Notes under the pieces: generated by a model
The model's database searches: none
Told to the model about the DNA's origin: nothing
Seen by the model: the letters and a program-made list of their open reading frames with translations, nothing else
In this document: in pieces, positions 54,959 to 63,735 of the stretch
Position numbering within the stretch: position 1 is the first letter of the stretch
Layout of the letters: the number at the start of each line of letters is the position of its first letter
Translations under genes and position numbers: made by a program
Source of the DNA: Aquamicrobium sp.
GTDB lineage: Bacteria; Pseudomonadota; Alphaproteobacteria; Rhizobiales; Rhizobiaceae
NCBI RefSeq assembly: GCF_023954335.1
Contig: NZ_JAMLIE010000001.1
Span: forward strand, 124,001-188,000
Direction of reading: 5' to 3'
Length of the DNA: 64,000 nucleotides

Positions 54959-55504
54959 TTACGCGCCGGCGACGATGGCCTTGAGCTTGTCGACCGCCTC
55001 GGTGAATTCCTCGTCGCTCATCACGTCGAGGCCGAGCAGGTTCATGCCGCGCATGCCCTGGATGGAGAGATAGACGACCAGCGCCATCGCCGGGTCGCTC
55101 GCCGTCTGGCGCATCCGGTCGAGCAGCGCCCGGTTGTGGCGGCGCACCGGCGCGAGGAAGTCGGGGTCCTGCGACAGCGCCGCGAGCAGGCCGGAGGGCG
55201 GCGGGCGGCGGCAGTCGTGATCCTCGACGAAGAGTTCGAGATAGGCTTCGAGCATGGCGTCGGCGCGGCCGGCCTTCGTCTCCTGGCGGCGCGCCAGCTC
55301 CTCGTCGAACGAGGCGACGAAGGTCTCGACCACCGCCTTGAGCAGCGCCGTCTTCGACGGGAAATGATAGAGAAGGCCGCCCTTCGACACGCCGGCCCGC
55401 GCCGCGACCGCGTCGAGCGACAGGTTGCCGGGGCCGGACTCGCGCGAGATCTCGGCCGCGGCCTCCAGAATCTTCTGCCTTGTCTTGGAGCGGCGCCCGG
55501 ACAT
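54959..55504 (-). CDS. TetR-family transcriptional repressor of the RND operon
   Basis: A 181-residue regulator. The N-terminal helix-turn-helix is ILEAAAEISRESGPGNLSLDAVAARAGVSKGGLLYHFPSKTALLKAVVE, standard for TetR. The C-terminal domain should bind the inducing ligand. ATG 55504 gives MSGRRSKTRQKILEAA; ATG 55516 (adding MQIP) is an alternative. It is divergent from the RND adaptor gene and separated by a palindromic operator, the usual arrangement for a local efflux repressor. Confidence 0.92.
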   Translation of the reverse strand: MSGRRSKTRQKILEAAAEISRESGPGNLSLDAVAARAGVSKGGLLYHFPSKTALLKAVVETFVASFDEELARRQETKAGRADAMLEAYLELFVEDHDCRRPPPSGLLAALSQDPDFLAPVRRHNRALLDRMRQTASDPAMALVVYLSIQGMRGMNLLGLDVMSDEEFTEAVDKLKAIVAGA

Positions 55505-55522
55505 GGGTATTTGCATTTTTCC

Positions 55523-55549
55523 TTGACTAAACCGTCCAGACGGTACACT
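55523..55549 (+). promoter_or_regulatory. Palindromic TetR operator overlapping a promoter
   Basis: ACCGTC-CA-GACGGT (55531-55544) is a perfect 6-bp dyad. TTGACT (55523-55528) and TACACT (55544-55549), 15 bases apart, look like promoter elements that straddle it. Bound repressor would block the RND operon and probably its own gene. Confidence 0.65.
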
Positions 55550-55663
55550 AAGCGCATCACGCCTTGCAAGCCCCCCTGGCATGCTTCATATAGCCGCCCC
55601 AGCCAGAGGGACACCGCAAGGCCGCTTCCGTCTTTCTGGAAGAATCAGCGAGCGCCCCTGACC

Positions 55664-56794
55664 ATGATCAAACGTTTCCTCATCGCCATCGTGCTTCTTG
55701 GCCTGATCGCCGGCGGTCTCGTCGGCTTCAACATGTTCCGCGACAAGGCCATCCAGGACTTCTTCGCCAACATGCCGGCGCAGGCCGTCACCGTCTCCAC
55801 CGTCACCGTGGAGCCGGCGAGCTGGACGCCCGTCATCGACGCCATCGGCACGGTCAGCGCCAGCCGCGGCGTCGATCTCACCGTCGAGACGACCGGCATC
55901 GTCAAGGAGCTGAACATCGCCACCAACCAGCGCGTCGAGGAAGGCGAGGTGCTCGTGCGGCTCGACGACGCCGTCCAGCAGGCCGATCTCACCGCGACGC
56001 GCGCGCAGGCCGCGCTCGACAAGCAGGCGCTGGAGCGCGCGCTGGAGCTGCGCGAGCGCGGCGTCGGCTCGGCCGTCACGCTCCAGGCCGCGGAAGCGGC
56101 CGCCGCCGCCTCGGCCGCGCAAGTCGAGAAGCTCGAGGCCGTGCTGCAGCAGAAGCAGCTGCGCGCGCCGTTCCCCGGCAAGCTCGGCATTCCGCGCGTC
56201 GACGAAGGCCAGTACCTGACGCCCGGCGTCGCCGTGGTCACGCTCCAGGACATCGACACGATGCGCGCCGACTTCACCGTGCCGGAGCAGCGCCTGTCGC
56301 AGCTCAGCGTCGGCCAGAAGGTGCGGCTTACCGCCGATGGCGACGACACCGCCTTCGCCGGCGAGATCACCGGCATCGACCCCAAGGTCGATCCCTCGAG
56401 CCGGCTCGTCTCGGTGCGCGCGGCCATCGACAATCCGGAAGGCAGGCTCACCCCCGGCCAGTTCGTGCGCATCAATGTCGAGATGCCGCAGGAGAACGAC
56501 GTCATCGCCCTGCCGCAGACCGCGCTCGTCACCAGCCTCTACGGCGACTACGTCTATGCCGCGCGCCCGAAGGAGGGCGAGGGTGAAGGCGACGACAAGA
56601 CGCTCGAGGCCCGCCAGGTCTTCGTCGGCGTCGGCCGCCGTTCCGGCCGCAACGTCGAGATCGTGTCCGGCCTCTCCGCCGGCGACGTCGTCGTCACCGC
56701 CGGCCAGAACCGCCTGTCGAACGGCACGCCGCTCACCATCGACAACACGCTCGATCCGGCGACCGGGCTGAAGAGAGAGGCGGCCGCGCAATGA
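55664..56794 (+). CDS. RND periplasmic adaptor protein
   Basis: A 376-residue membrane-fusion protein anchored by an uncleaved N-terminal segment, MIKRFLIAIVLLGLIAGGLVGF. The biotinyl-lipoyl-like halves are DLTVETTGIVKELNIATNQRVEEGEVLVRLDD and LRAPFPGKLGIPRVDEGQYL, separated by a helical hairpin. The beta-barrel part is DFTVPEQRLSQLSVGQKVRLT. It joins the pump encoded next to an outer-membrane channel that is not in this window. Its stop overlaps the permease start (ATGA at 56791-56794). Confidence 0.92.
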   Translation: MIKRFLIAIVLLGLIAGGLVGFNMFRDKAIQDFFANMPAQAVTVSTVTVEPASWTPVIDAIGTVSASRGVDLTVETTGIVKELNIATNQRVEEGEVLVRLDDAVQQADLTATRAQAALDKQALERALELRERGVGSAVTLQAAEAAAAASAAQVEKLEAVLQQKQLRAPFPGKLGIPRVDEGQYLTPGVAVVTLQDIDTMRADFTVPEQRLSQLSVGQKVRLTADGDDTAFAGEITGIDPKVDPSSRLVSVRAAIDNPEGRLTPGQFVRINVEMPQENDVIALPQTALVTSLYGDYVYAARPKEGEGEGDDKTLEARQVFVGVGRRSGRNVEIVSGLSAGDVVVTAGQNRLSNGTPLTIDNTLDPATGLKREAAAQ

Positions 56795-59700
56795 ACTTCT
56801 CCGCCATCTTCATCCGCCGGCCGGTCCTGTCGACCGTGCTCGGCTTCCTGATCCTGCTGCTCGGCTTCCAGGGCCTGTTCAACCTTCAGGTGCGCCAGTA
56901 CCCGGAGGTCGAGGAGACGGTCATCACCGTCACCACCGTCTATCCCGGCGCCAGCGCCGACTTGATCCAGGGCTTCATCACCGCGCCCATCGCCGCCGCC
57001 GTCTCGACCACCGAGAACGTCGACTACGTCTCGTCGCAGAGCCGGCCTTCCGCCAGCGTGGTCACGGTGCAGATGCGGCTCGGCTCCGATCCCGACGCGG
57101 CGCTGACCGAGGTGATGTCCAAGGTGCAGCAGGTGCGCAGCCAGCTGCCCGCCGACGCCGAGGACCCGACCATCGTCAAGGGCACGGGCATGCAGTTCGC
57201 CACCATGTACCTGGCGCTGCAGAACCCGAACATGACCGCCGAGCAGGTGACGGAGTATATCGAGCGCGTCATCCGCCCGCGCATGTCGACCATTCCCGGC
57301 GTCGCCCAGGTCGAGATCATGGGCGCGGCCAACTATTCGATGCGGGTGTGGGTCGATCCGATCCGCCTCGCCGCGCGCGGCATGACCGCCTCGGAGGTGC
57401 TGGCGGCGATCAACTCGTCCAACTTCCTCGCCGCCCCCGGCAAGACGCGCAACGAGTACGTCACCTATCCGGTGACGATGGAATCGACCCTCCAGACGCC
57501 GGAAGCCTTCGGCGCGCTGCCGCTCAAGGCCTCCGGCGACGACGTCGTGCGCCTGCGCGACGTCGCCGAGGTCGAGCTCGCCGCCGAGAACGCCGACATG
57601 GTCGTGACCTTCAACGGCCAGCCGGGCACCTTCATCGGCGTCTTCCCGACGCCCTCGGCCAACCCGCTCGACACCGCCTCGGCGGTTCTGGAGGAGCTGC
57701 CGGCGATCCAGAACAGCCTGCCGGACGGCATGACGATTACGCTGATGTACGACGCGACCGAGTCGATCAGCGCCTCGATCACCGAGGTCTTCAAGACCAT
57801 CGCCGAGGCCGTCGCCATCGTCGTGGTCATCATCCTCCTGTTCCTCGGCTCGTTCCGCTCGGTGCTGATGCCGATCGTCACCATCCCGCTGTCGCTGATC
57901 GGCGTCTGCTTCATCCTGTTCGTGCTCGGCTACTCGATCAACCTCCTGTCGCTGCTGGCCATGGTGCTGGCCATCGGCCTCGTGGTCGACGACGCCATCG
58001 TCGTGGTCGAGAACATCCACCGCCACATCGAGGAGGGCCTGCCGCCCAAGCAGGCCGCCTTCGTCGGCATGAAGGAAATCACCGGCCCGGTGGTGGCGAT
58101 GACCATCACCCTCGCCGCCGTGTTCGCGCCGCTCGCCTTCACCGGCGGCCTGACCGGCGCGCTGTTCCGCGAGTTCGCCATGACGCTCGCCGGCGCGGTG
58201 GTCATCTCCGGCATCGTCGCGCTGACCATCACGCCGATGATGTCGGCGCGGCTGCTCAAGCGCGGCGGCCACAGCCGCTTTCAGCAGGCGGTCGACAACA
58301 CCTTCGACCGGGTCTCGAACCGCTACGAGCGCCTCGTCGCCGGCTCGCTGAAATACCGGCCGGTGACGCTGATGATCGTCCTCGTTCTGGTGGCGCTGAC
58401 CGGGTACCTGTTCATGAAGACCTCGAGCGAGCTCGCCCCCGAGGAAGACGAGGGCGCGCTGTTCGCGCTGATCACCGCGCCGTCCTACGCCACGACCGAC
58501 TACACCAACGCCTATGCCGAGCAGATGCGCGCCCTGACGAAGGACCTTCCCGAGCTCGACGCCAATTTCTCGGTCATCGGCTTCGGCGGCCAGACCAATT
58601 CCGGCTTCATGCTGTGGGCGTTCAAGGACTGGGCGCAGCGCGACCGCTCGCAGAAGGAGATCCAGCAGGATATCCAGGCCCGGCTCGCGCCGATCGCCGG
58701 CGTCGAGGCGCTGGTGTTCGCGCCGCCCTCGCTGCCCGGCACCGGCGGCGGCCTGCCGATCTCGATGGTCATCCAGTCGACCGGCGATTCCAGCCGCGTC
58801 TTCGAGGTCGCCGAGGAGATCCGCCTCAAGGCGCAGGAAACCGGCCGCTTCATCGTCGTGCAGAACTCGCTCGCCTACAACGCACAGCAGGTCGTCATCA
58901 CCATCGACCGCGACCGCGCGGCGGCGCTCAACCTGCCGGTGCGCGACATCGGCATGACGCTGAGCCTCCTGGTCGGCGGCGGCGCGGTCGCCCAGTTCGA
59001 CCGCGATTCCAACAGCTACGACATCATCATGCAGGTGCCGCAGGAATATCGCGACAACCCCGAGCGGCTGGGCGACTTCTTCGTGCGCTCGGCCACCGGC
59101 CAGATGGTGCCGCTATCCGCGGTCATCAGCGTCACGACGGGCGTCGCGGCCACCGCCATCGAGCAGTTCAGCCAGCTGAACTCGGCGACGATCGCCGCCT
59201 TGCCGATGCCGGGCGTGACCACCGGCGACGGGCTGGCCACCATCGAGGAGATCGCGCGGCCGCTGCTGCCCGACGGCTTCTTCATCGACTATTCCGGCCA
59301 GTCGCGGCTGGAGGTCGAGCAGGGCAACACGATCATGATCGCCTTCGGGCTCGCGGTGATCGTCATCTACCTGGTGCTCGCCGCCCAGTTCGAGAGCTTC
59401 CGCGATCCGCTCATCATCATGATGTCGGTGCCGCTGTCGATCTTCGGCGCCATCGTGCCGCTCAATCTCGGCCTCGGCACGCTGAACATCTACACCCAGG
59501 TCGGCCTCATCACCCTGATCGGCCTGATAACCAAGCACGGCATCCTGCTCGTCGAGTTCGCCAACCAGCAGCGCGAGATACACGGGCTCGACCGCTTCGA
59601 GGCCATCGTCGCCTCGGCCAAGGTCCGGCTCAGGCCGATCCTGATGACCACGGCGGCGATGTCGCTCGGCGTCGTGCCGCTGATCATCGCCTCCGGCGCC

Positions 59701-59868
59701 GGCGCGGCCGCGCGCTATTCGATGGGCCTCGTCATCTTCACCGGCGTCATCATCGGCACGATGTTCACCCTGTTCGTGGTGCCGATGTTCTACACCTTCA
59801 TCGCCCGCAAGGAGATCGCGCACGACGAGGACGACATTCCGCAGGCGGAACCGACGACGGCGCACTGA
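56791..59868 (+). CDS. RND efflux permease, HAE1 family
   Basis: A 1025-residue proton-driven exporter of the AcrB/MexF-like group. It starts MNFSAIFIRRPVLSTVLGFLIL with the first membrane segment. The proton-relay aspartates are in LAIGLVVDDAIVVVENIHRHIEEG, followed by LTGALFREFAMTLAGAVVISGIVALT. Both large periplasmic loops and the second repeat, ending LIGLITKHGILLVEFANQQREIHG, are complete. The substrate is unknown. It is controlled with its adaptor by the divergent TetR repressor. Confidence 0.95.
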   Translation: MNFSAIFIRRPVLSTVLGFLILLLGFQGLFNLQVRQYPEVEETVITVTTVYPGASADLIQGFITAPIAAAVSTTENVDYVSSQSRPSASVVTVQMRLGSDPDAALTEVMSKVQQVRSQLPADAEDPTIVKGTGMQFATMYLALQNPNMTAEQVTEYIERVIRPRMSTIPGVAQVEIMGAANYSMRVWVDPIRLAARGMTASEVLAAINSSNFLAAPGKTRNEYVTYPVTMESTLQTPEAFGALPLKASGDDVVRLRDVAEVELAAENADMVVTFNGQPGTFIGVFPTPSANPLDTASAVLEELPAIQNSLPDGMTITLMYDATESISASITEVFKTIAEAVAIVVVIILLFLGSFRSVLMPIVTIPLSLIGVCFILFVLGYSINLLSLLAMVLAIGLVVDDAIVVVENIHRHIEEGLPPKQAAFVGMKEITGPVVAMTITLAAVFAPLAFTGGLTGALFREFAMTLAGAVVISGIVALTITPMMSARLLKRGGHSRFQQAVDNTFDRVSNRYERLVAGSLKYRPVTLMIVLVLVALTGYLFMKTSSELAPEEDEGALFALITAPSYATTDYTNAYAEQMRALTKDLPELDANFSVIGFGGQTNSGFMLWAFKDWAQRDRSQKEIQQDIQARLAPIAGVEALVFAPPSLPGTGGGLPISMVIQSTGDSSRVFEVAEEIRLKAQETGRFIVVQNSLAYNAQQVVITIDRDRAAALNLPVRDIGMTLSLLVGGGAVAQFDRDSNSYDIIMQVPQEYRDNPERLGDFFVRSATGQMVPLSAVISVTTGVAATAIEQFSQLNSATIAALPMPGVTTGDGLATIEEIARPLLPDGFFIDYSGQSRLEVEQGNTIMIAFGLAVIVIYLVLAAQFESFRDPLIIMMSVPLSIFGAIVPLNLGLGTLNIYTQVGLITLIGLITKHGILLVEFANQQREIHGLDRFEAIVASAKVRLRPILMTTAAMSLGVVPLIIASGAGAAARYSMGLVIFTGVIIGTMFTLFVVPMFYTFIARKEIAHDEDDIPQAEPTTAH

Positions 59869-59902
59869 CCCGCCGTCAGGCGAGCCCCCGCGGGATGGAC
59901 AG

Positions 59903-59924
59903 GGGCCGGCCCTCGCGCCGGCCC
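59903..59924 (+). terminator. Terminator after the RND operon
   Basis: GGGCCGGC (59903-59910) and GCCGGCCC (59917-59924) form an 8-bp stem with a 6-base loop, followed by TTGGCTTTG. It lies 34 bases after the permease stop, before a convergent gene. Confidence 0.6.
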
Positions 59925-59942
59925 TTGGCTTTGCGGAATGCC

Positions 59943-60401
59943 CTATTCCTGCGGAATGGAGGCGAGGATCCCGGCGAACGCCGCCCTCGCCTTCTGCGGA
60001 TGCGGCCCGGCGACCGCCCGCTCCAGCGCCGCGCGCTCCGGCATCTCGCCGACGACGACCAGCGCCACCATGCCGACCGCGTAGTGCGACTTGCACATCA
60101 GCGGATAGACGCCTTCCTCGGTCAGCGTCACCGTAAAGTCCTCGCCGATCCCGCCCTTGAAGGGTTCGGCGCCCGCCGGGACCATCGCCCGGATCGTTTC
60201 GGCCCCGATTGTCTGGGCATTGTGGTAGCCGTCGACGGGGACGAAGCGGATCGTGTCGCCCGGCGCGGCATGGACGAAGGCGGGCTCGAACGCCATCCGC
60301 GCCTCCGGCCCTTCGCCGAGCATGCGGATTTCATGCTCGGCCGCATGGCCCGCGCCGGCAACCAGCAAGCTCGCCACCGCAATCGCCATCCTTCCCGTCA
60401 T
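59943..60401 (-). CDS. Pseudoazurin (type 1 blue copper protein)
   Basis: A 152-residue periplasmic electron carrier with signal peptide MTGRMAIAVASLLVAGAGHAA. Copper ligands are H60 (in GYHN), C103, H106 and M111 (in LMCKSHYAVGM), the exact pseudoazurin spacing. The fold stretch FVPVDGYHNAQTIG is also typical. Pseudoazurin usually donates electrons to copper nitrite reductase or nitrous-oxide reductase. GGAGGAG precedes ATG 60401. The next genes (moeA, DUF2478, Crp/Fnr) fit a denitrification setting, but no reductase is in this window. Confidence 0.94.
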   Translation of the reverse strand: MTGRMAIAVASLLVAGAGHAAEHEIRMLGEGPEARMAFEPAFVHAAPGDTIRFVPVDGYHNAQTIGAETIRAMVPAGAEPFKGGIGEDFTVTLTEEGVYPLMCKSHYAVGMVALVVVGEMPERAALERAVAGPHPQKARAAFAGILASIPQE

Positions 60402-60483
60402 GCCGGCTCCTCCTGTCTCGGTGCCAGCCCCAGCATGCCCGCTTCGCCCGCCAAGACAAGGCGGCGTCGTGTCGCCCCGTCGC

Positions 60484-61743
60484 TCAGAATGGCAGGAAGC
60501 GTAGAAGATCGCCCTCGGCGATCCGCTCGGCCTCGGCCGGGATGACCGCGAGCCCGTCGGCGGCGCAGAGCAGCGCCACCCGGCCGGAGAAGGACGGCTT
60601 CAGGAGGTCGATCCGCGGCTCTCCGCCCGCCGGCGCGGTCAGGGAAACGCCGCGGGCGAGCCGCGCCGGCCGGAACTCGATGCGGCCGGGCCGGCGCGTC
60701 TCGCCCGCCGCCGCCCGCGCCATGGTGACGAGCGGCTCGTGCCGGGTAATGCCCCCGCAGGCCGCGGCAACGCGCGCGCCGATCAGCCGCCACGTCACGA
60801 AGGCCGAGACCGGATTGCCCGGCAGCCCGAAATAGACCGCCCCGCCCAGCCGGCCGACGGTCAGCGGCTTGCCCGGCTTCATCGCCACCTTCATCACATG
60901 CGCCTCGCCGCCCGCCTCGGCGAGAAGGCGCGGCATGTGGTCCTCCTCGCCGACCGAGACGCCGCCGGTCGTGACGACGAGGTCGGCAATCGCGGCGGCG
61001 CGTTCGAGCGCGGCGCGAAGCGCCTCCGGCTCGTCAGGCACCGCGCCGAGGTCGATCGGCTCGATCCACGGCAGCGCCAGCGCCGCGCCGAGCTGGAAGC
61101 GGTTGGAGTTCCATATCTGGCCGGGACCGAGCGCTTCGCCGGGCTGGCGCAGTTCCGACCCCGTAGAGAAGAAGGCGATACGCAGCCGGCGGCGCACCGC
61201 GACGCTCGCCGCGCCGACGGCCGCCAGCGCCCCGGCCTCGCGCGCCCCGATCGTCACGCCGCCGTCGAGGATGGCGCTGCCCTGCGCAAGGTCCTCGCCG
61301 GCGCGGCGGATGTTCTCGCCGGGGCGCGGCCGCCGCCTTATGACGACGCAAGCCCCCTCGGCGGCCGTCTCCTCCTGCATGACGACGGCGTCGGCCCCGT
61401 CCGGCACTGGCGCGCCGGTGAGGATGCGCGCCGCGCTCCCTTGAGGCAGCGCCCCGCCGGAGGCGTCGCCGGCGGCGATGCGCTGTGCCAGCGACAGCCG
61501 CCACGGCCCCTCGCCGATGAGGTCGGCGCGGCGCACGGCATAGCCGTCCATCGCCGAATTGTCGAAGGGCGGCAGCGGAACCGGGGTGAAGACCGGGCCG
61601 GCCAGCACCCGGCCGACCGCGTCGCCGAGCGCCAGCGTCTCGGTCCCGTCCACCGGCCGGGCAAGCCGCAACGCCCGCGTCACCGCCTCGTCGAAGACGA
61701 GCAGCGTCCCGTCCTTCGCCGGCGCGTCGCAGGCGTCGTCCAT
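60484..61743 (-). CDS. moeA: Molybdopterin molybdenumtransferase MoeA
   Basis: A 419-residue enzyme that inserts molybdate into molybdopterin for the molybdenum cofactor. Family signatures are PLPPFDNSAMDGYAVR, GAPVPDGADAVVMQEE, FFSTGSELRQPGEALGPGQIWNSN, VTTGGVSVGEEDHM and VYFGLPGNPVSAFVTW. The start ATG 61743 shares a base with the upstream stop (TGATG), so it is translated with the DUF2478 gene. Molybdenum cofactor is required by respiratory nitrate reductase. Confidence 0.95.
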   Translation of the reverse strand: MDDACDAPAKDGTLLVFDEAVTRALRLARPVDGTETLALGDAVGRVLAGPVFTPVPLPPFDNSAMDGYAVRRADLIGEGPWRLSLAQRIAAGDASGGALPQGSAARILTGAPVPDGADAVVMQEETAAEGACVVIRRRPRPGENIRRAGEDLAQGSAILDGGVTIGAREAGALAAVGAASVAVRRRLRIAFFSTGSELRQPGEALGPGQIWNSNRFQLGAALALPWIEPIDLGAVPDEPEALRAALERAAAIADLVVTTGGVSVGEEDHMPRLLAEAGGEAHVMKVAMKPGKPLTVGRLGGAVYFGLPGNPVSAFVTWRLIGARVAAACGGITRHEPLVTMARAAAGETRRPGRIEFRPARLARGVSLTAPAGGEPRIDLLKPSFSGRVALLCAADGLAVIPAEAERIAEGDLLRFLPF

Positions 61744-62294
61744 CAGACCGTCTCTCTCAGGGCGGCCGGAACCGGGTCGGCAAGCGCCGCGCCGGTCCAT
61801 GCGTCGATCTCCCCCCGCGCCGGGGAAAGCGTCGTGCCGAGCTCGCCGGCGAACGCCTCCCATGCCGGCAGCCATGTGTCGTGCACGGCGGTCAGCACCG
61901 GCACGCCGTCGAGCATCGCCTGGCCGATGGCGGCGCGCAGGCCGTGTCCCTCGGCCTCGCCCTTGCCGAAGCGGTTGAGGATCAGGATGTCGGCCCCGTG
62001 CGCCAGCGCGGCCTCGAGCAGCCCGCACAGCCCGGCCAGCGCCTGCGGGTCGAGCCGGCAGCCCTTCGCGCCACTGCCGAGCGCCTGCGAGATGACGTGA
62101 CGCTCGCCCGTGACGATGTCTTCCAGCCAGGTGGTGGCGCAGCAATCCTCGTCGGCCGCCGTCTCGCGCTGGACATAGCCGGCGACGCGCGCACCCCGCG
62201 CCTGAAGATCGCGGGCCACCGCTTCCAGCAGAGGGTCGATCGCGTCGTCGCGGCGGTAGCGGACGGCGGCGAGAAGCGGGAAGGGAGATGTCAT
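61743..62294 (-). CDS. DUF2478 domain protein
   Basis: A 183-residue protein of the DUF2478 family, often encoded near molybdate or denitrification genes. It begins FPLLAAVRYRRDDAIDPLLEAVARDLQARG. Other visible features are an AGYVQRE stretch, two adjacent cysteines in DEDCCATTWLEDI, and LNRFGKGEAEGHGLRAAIGQAM. The family is thought to be NTPase-like; its action is not established. It is the first gene of the moeA operon, downstream of the FNR-type box. Confidence 0.85.
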   Translation of the reverse strand: MTSPFPLLAAVRYRRDDAIDPLLEAVARDLQARGARVAGYVQRETAADEDCCATTWLEDIVTGERHVISQALGSGAKGCRLDPQALAGLCGLLEAALAHGADILILNRFGKGEAEGHGLRAAIGQAMLDGVPVLTAVHDTWLPAWEAFAGELGTTLSPARGEIDAWTGAALADPVPAALRETV

Positions 62295-62391
62295 GCCGGT
62301 ATCCTCATTCTGGTCTCGGCACGATAGGCGTTCGCGGCCGGCTTTTCACCTGCGAAACATCGTCCCGCCCGAACGGCCGCCGCATCCCTGC

Positions 62392-62405
62392 TTGATATGG
62401 ATCAA
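62392..62405. promoter_or_regulatory. Perfect FNR/NNR-type box
   Basis: TTGAT-ATGG-ATCAA is an exact TTGAT-N4-ATCAA palindrome. It lies 59 bases before the crp/fnr-like start and 97 before the DUF2478-moeA start. It could bind the Crp/Fnr-family protein encoded beside it, FNR or NnrR, and act in both directions. Confidence 0.85.
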
Positions 62406-62464
62406 GGGAGCCGCGCCCGAAACGGGAAACAAGGAACGTCTCGACAGGCATCGGCAGGGGACGC

Positions 62465-63163
62465 ATGGAATCGACCGATCTGCCGCAGGCAAGGGCGCTG
62501 CCGCTCTTCGCGACCATGGCTGAAGCGAGTTTCGGCCGGCTCATGCGCGCGGCCCGCGTCGAGGTGCTTCCCGCCCAGACCGGGCTGATCCGCGAAGGCG
62601 AGCCGGCGGACTTCCTCCATGTCGTCGTCGAGGGCCGCGTCGAGCTCTATGCGCGCTGGAACGGCCGCGAGACGGTGCTGGAGATGGTGCGTCCGCGCCG
62701 CGCCTTCATCCTCGCCGCGGTGCTGAAGGACGGGGTGTACCTCAAGAGCGGGCGCACGAGCCAGCGCTCCCGGCTGCTGCTGATCCCCGCCGGGGACGTC
62801 AGGGAGGCGTGCAGCGAGGACGGCGCCTTCGCCCGCGCCGTTCTCGACGAGCTGGCGGGATGCTATCGCGAGCTCGTCAAGCAGCAGAAGGATCTGAAGC
62901 TGCGCACGGCGGTCGAGCGGCTCGCCAACAGCCTGCTCGCCTTCGACGGCGAGCAGAACGGCGGCGGCTCGATCGAGCTGCCCTGCGACAAGCGCACGCT
63001 GGCCTCGCTGCTCGGCATGACGCCGGAGAACCTGTCGCGCGCCTTCGCCACGCTGAAGCCCTACGGCGTCGAGGTCGACGGCGCGCGCATCCGGCTCACC
63101 GACATGGCCGCGCTCGAGCGGCTGGCCAAGCCGACGCCGCTGATCGACGACGCCACGCTCTGA
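62465..63163 (+). CDS. Crp/Fnr-family regulator, NnrR/DNR-like
   Basis: A 232-residue regulator. The N-terminal ~120 residues form a cyclic-nucleotide-fold effector domain (GLIREGEPADFLHVVVEGRVELYARWNG). The helix-turn-helix is CDKRTLASLLGMTPENLSRAFATLKPYGVEVDG, with the E-x2-S-R recognition residues that read TTGAT boxes. The cysteine cluster of oxygen-sensing FNR is absent, so it is more like the nitric-oxide-responsive DNR/NnrR group. It likely acts at the box 59 bases upstream and on the moeA side. Confidence 0.88.
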   Translation: MESTDLPQARALPLFATMAEASFGRLMRAARVEVLPAQTGLIREGEPADFLHVVVEGRVELYARWNGRETVLEMVRPRRAFILAAVLKDGVYLKSGRTSQRSRLLLIPAGDVREACSEDGAFARAVLDELAGCYRELVKQQKDLKLRTAVERLANSLLAFDGEQNGGGSIELPCDKRTLASLLGMTPENLSRAFATLKPYGVEVDGARIRLTDMAALERLAKPTPLIDDATL

Positions 63164-63204
63164 GTTCTGGATAACAGGGATCGTTTCGGAGCCGTTTCGA
63201 AAAT

Positions 63205-63735
63205 TCAGAACAGCTCGACCGCCCCGGCCTCGGCCGGCGGCGCGGCGGGACGGATGCGCTTCTCCACGTCGAAGACCTGCGCGCTCTCGCGCTCCATCAG
63301 CGATTGGCGCGCCCGGCCCGAGACCGGCCAGAACTGGATCTTGCGGCCATGCTCGCCGCGCAGGCTGCCGCCGACATGGGCGATGCCCTCCGCCGCGAGG
63401 AAGCGCAGCGCGAAGTCGGCGTTCTGGCTGCCGATGTCGGTCAGGCCGTCGATCAGCCGCGCGCCGCCGAACAGCTTGGCTTCCAGCCGCTCGCGCCGCG
63501 CCCCGCTCGACAGCAGCGCGTTGACCAGGAGCTCCATCGCATGGACGCCGTAGCGCTGCGCCGCGCGGTCCACGCCCGGCGAATGGCCGCCGGGCAGGAG
63601 GAAATGGTTCATGCCGCCGACGCCGGCGACCGGATCGCGGATGCAGGCGGCGACGCAACTGCCGAGGAGGGTGGTCAGGACCGCGTCGGGATTGTCGGTG
63701 ATGAAGTGCTCGCCCTGAACGACATGCACCCGCAT
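63205..63735 (-). CDS. cheD: Chemoreceptor glutamine deamidase CheD
   Basis: A 176-residue enzyme that deamidates glutamines on chemoreceptors to methyl-accepting glutamates. The catalytic cysteine is C27 in LLGSCVAACIRDP and the histidine is H44 in GVGGMNHFLLP. Other family features are YGVHAMELLVNALLSSGA and KLFGGARLIDGL. The start ATG 63735 overlaps the cheB stop (TGATG). It is the 3'-most gene of a chemotaxis operon that continues past the right edge. Confidence 0.95.
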   Translation of the reverse strand: MRVHVVQGEHFITDNPDAVLTTLLGSCVAACIRDPVAGVGGMNHFLLPGGHSPGVDRAAQRYGVHAMELLVNALLSSGARRERLEAKLFGGARLIDGLTDIGSQNADFALRFLAAEGIAHVGGSLRGEHGRKIQFWPVSGRARQSLMERESAQVFDVEKRIRPAAPPAEAGAVELF

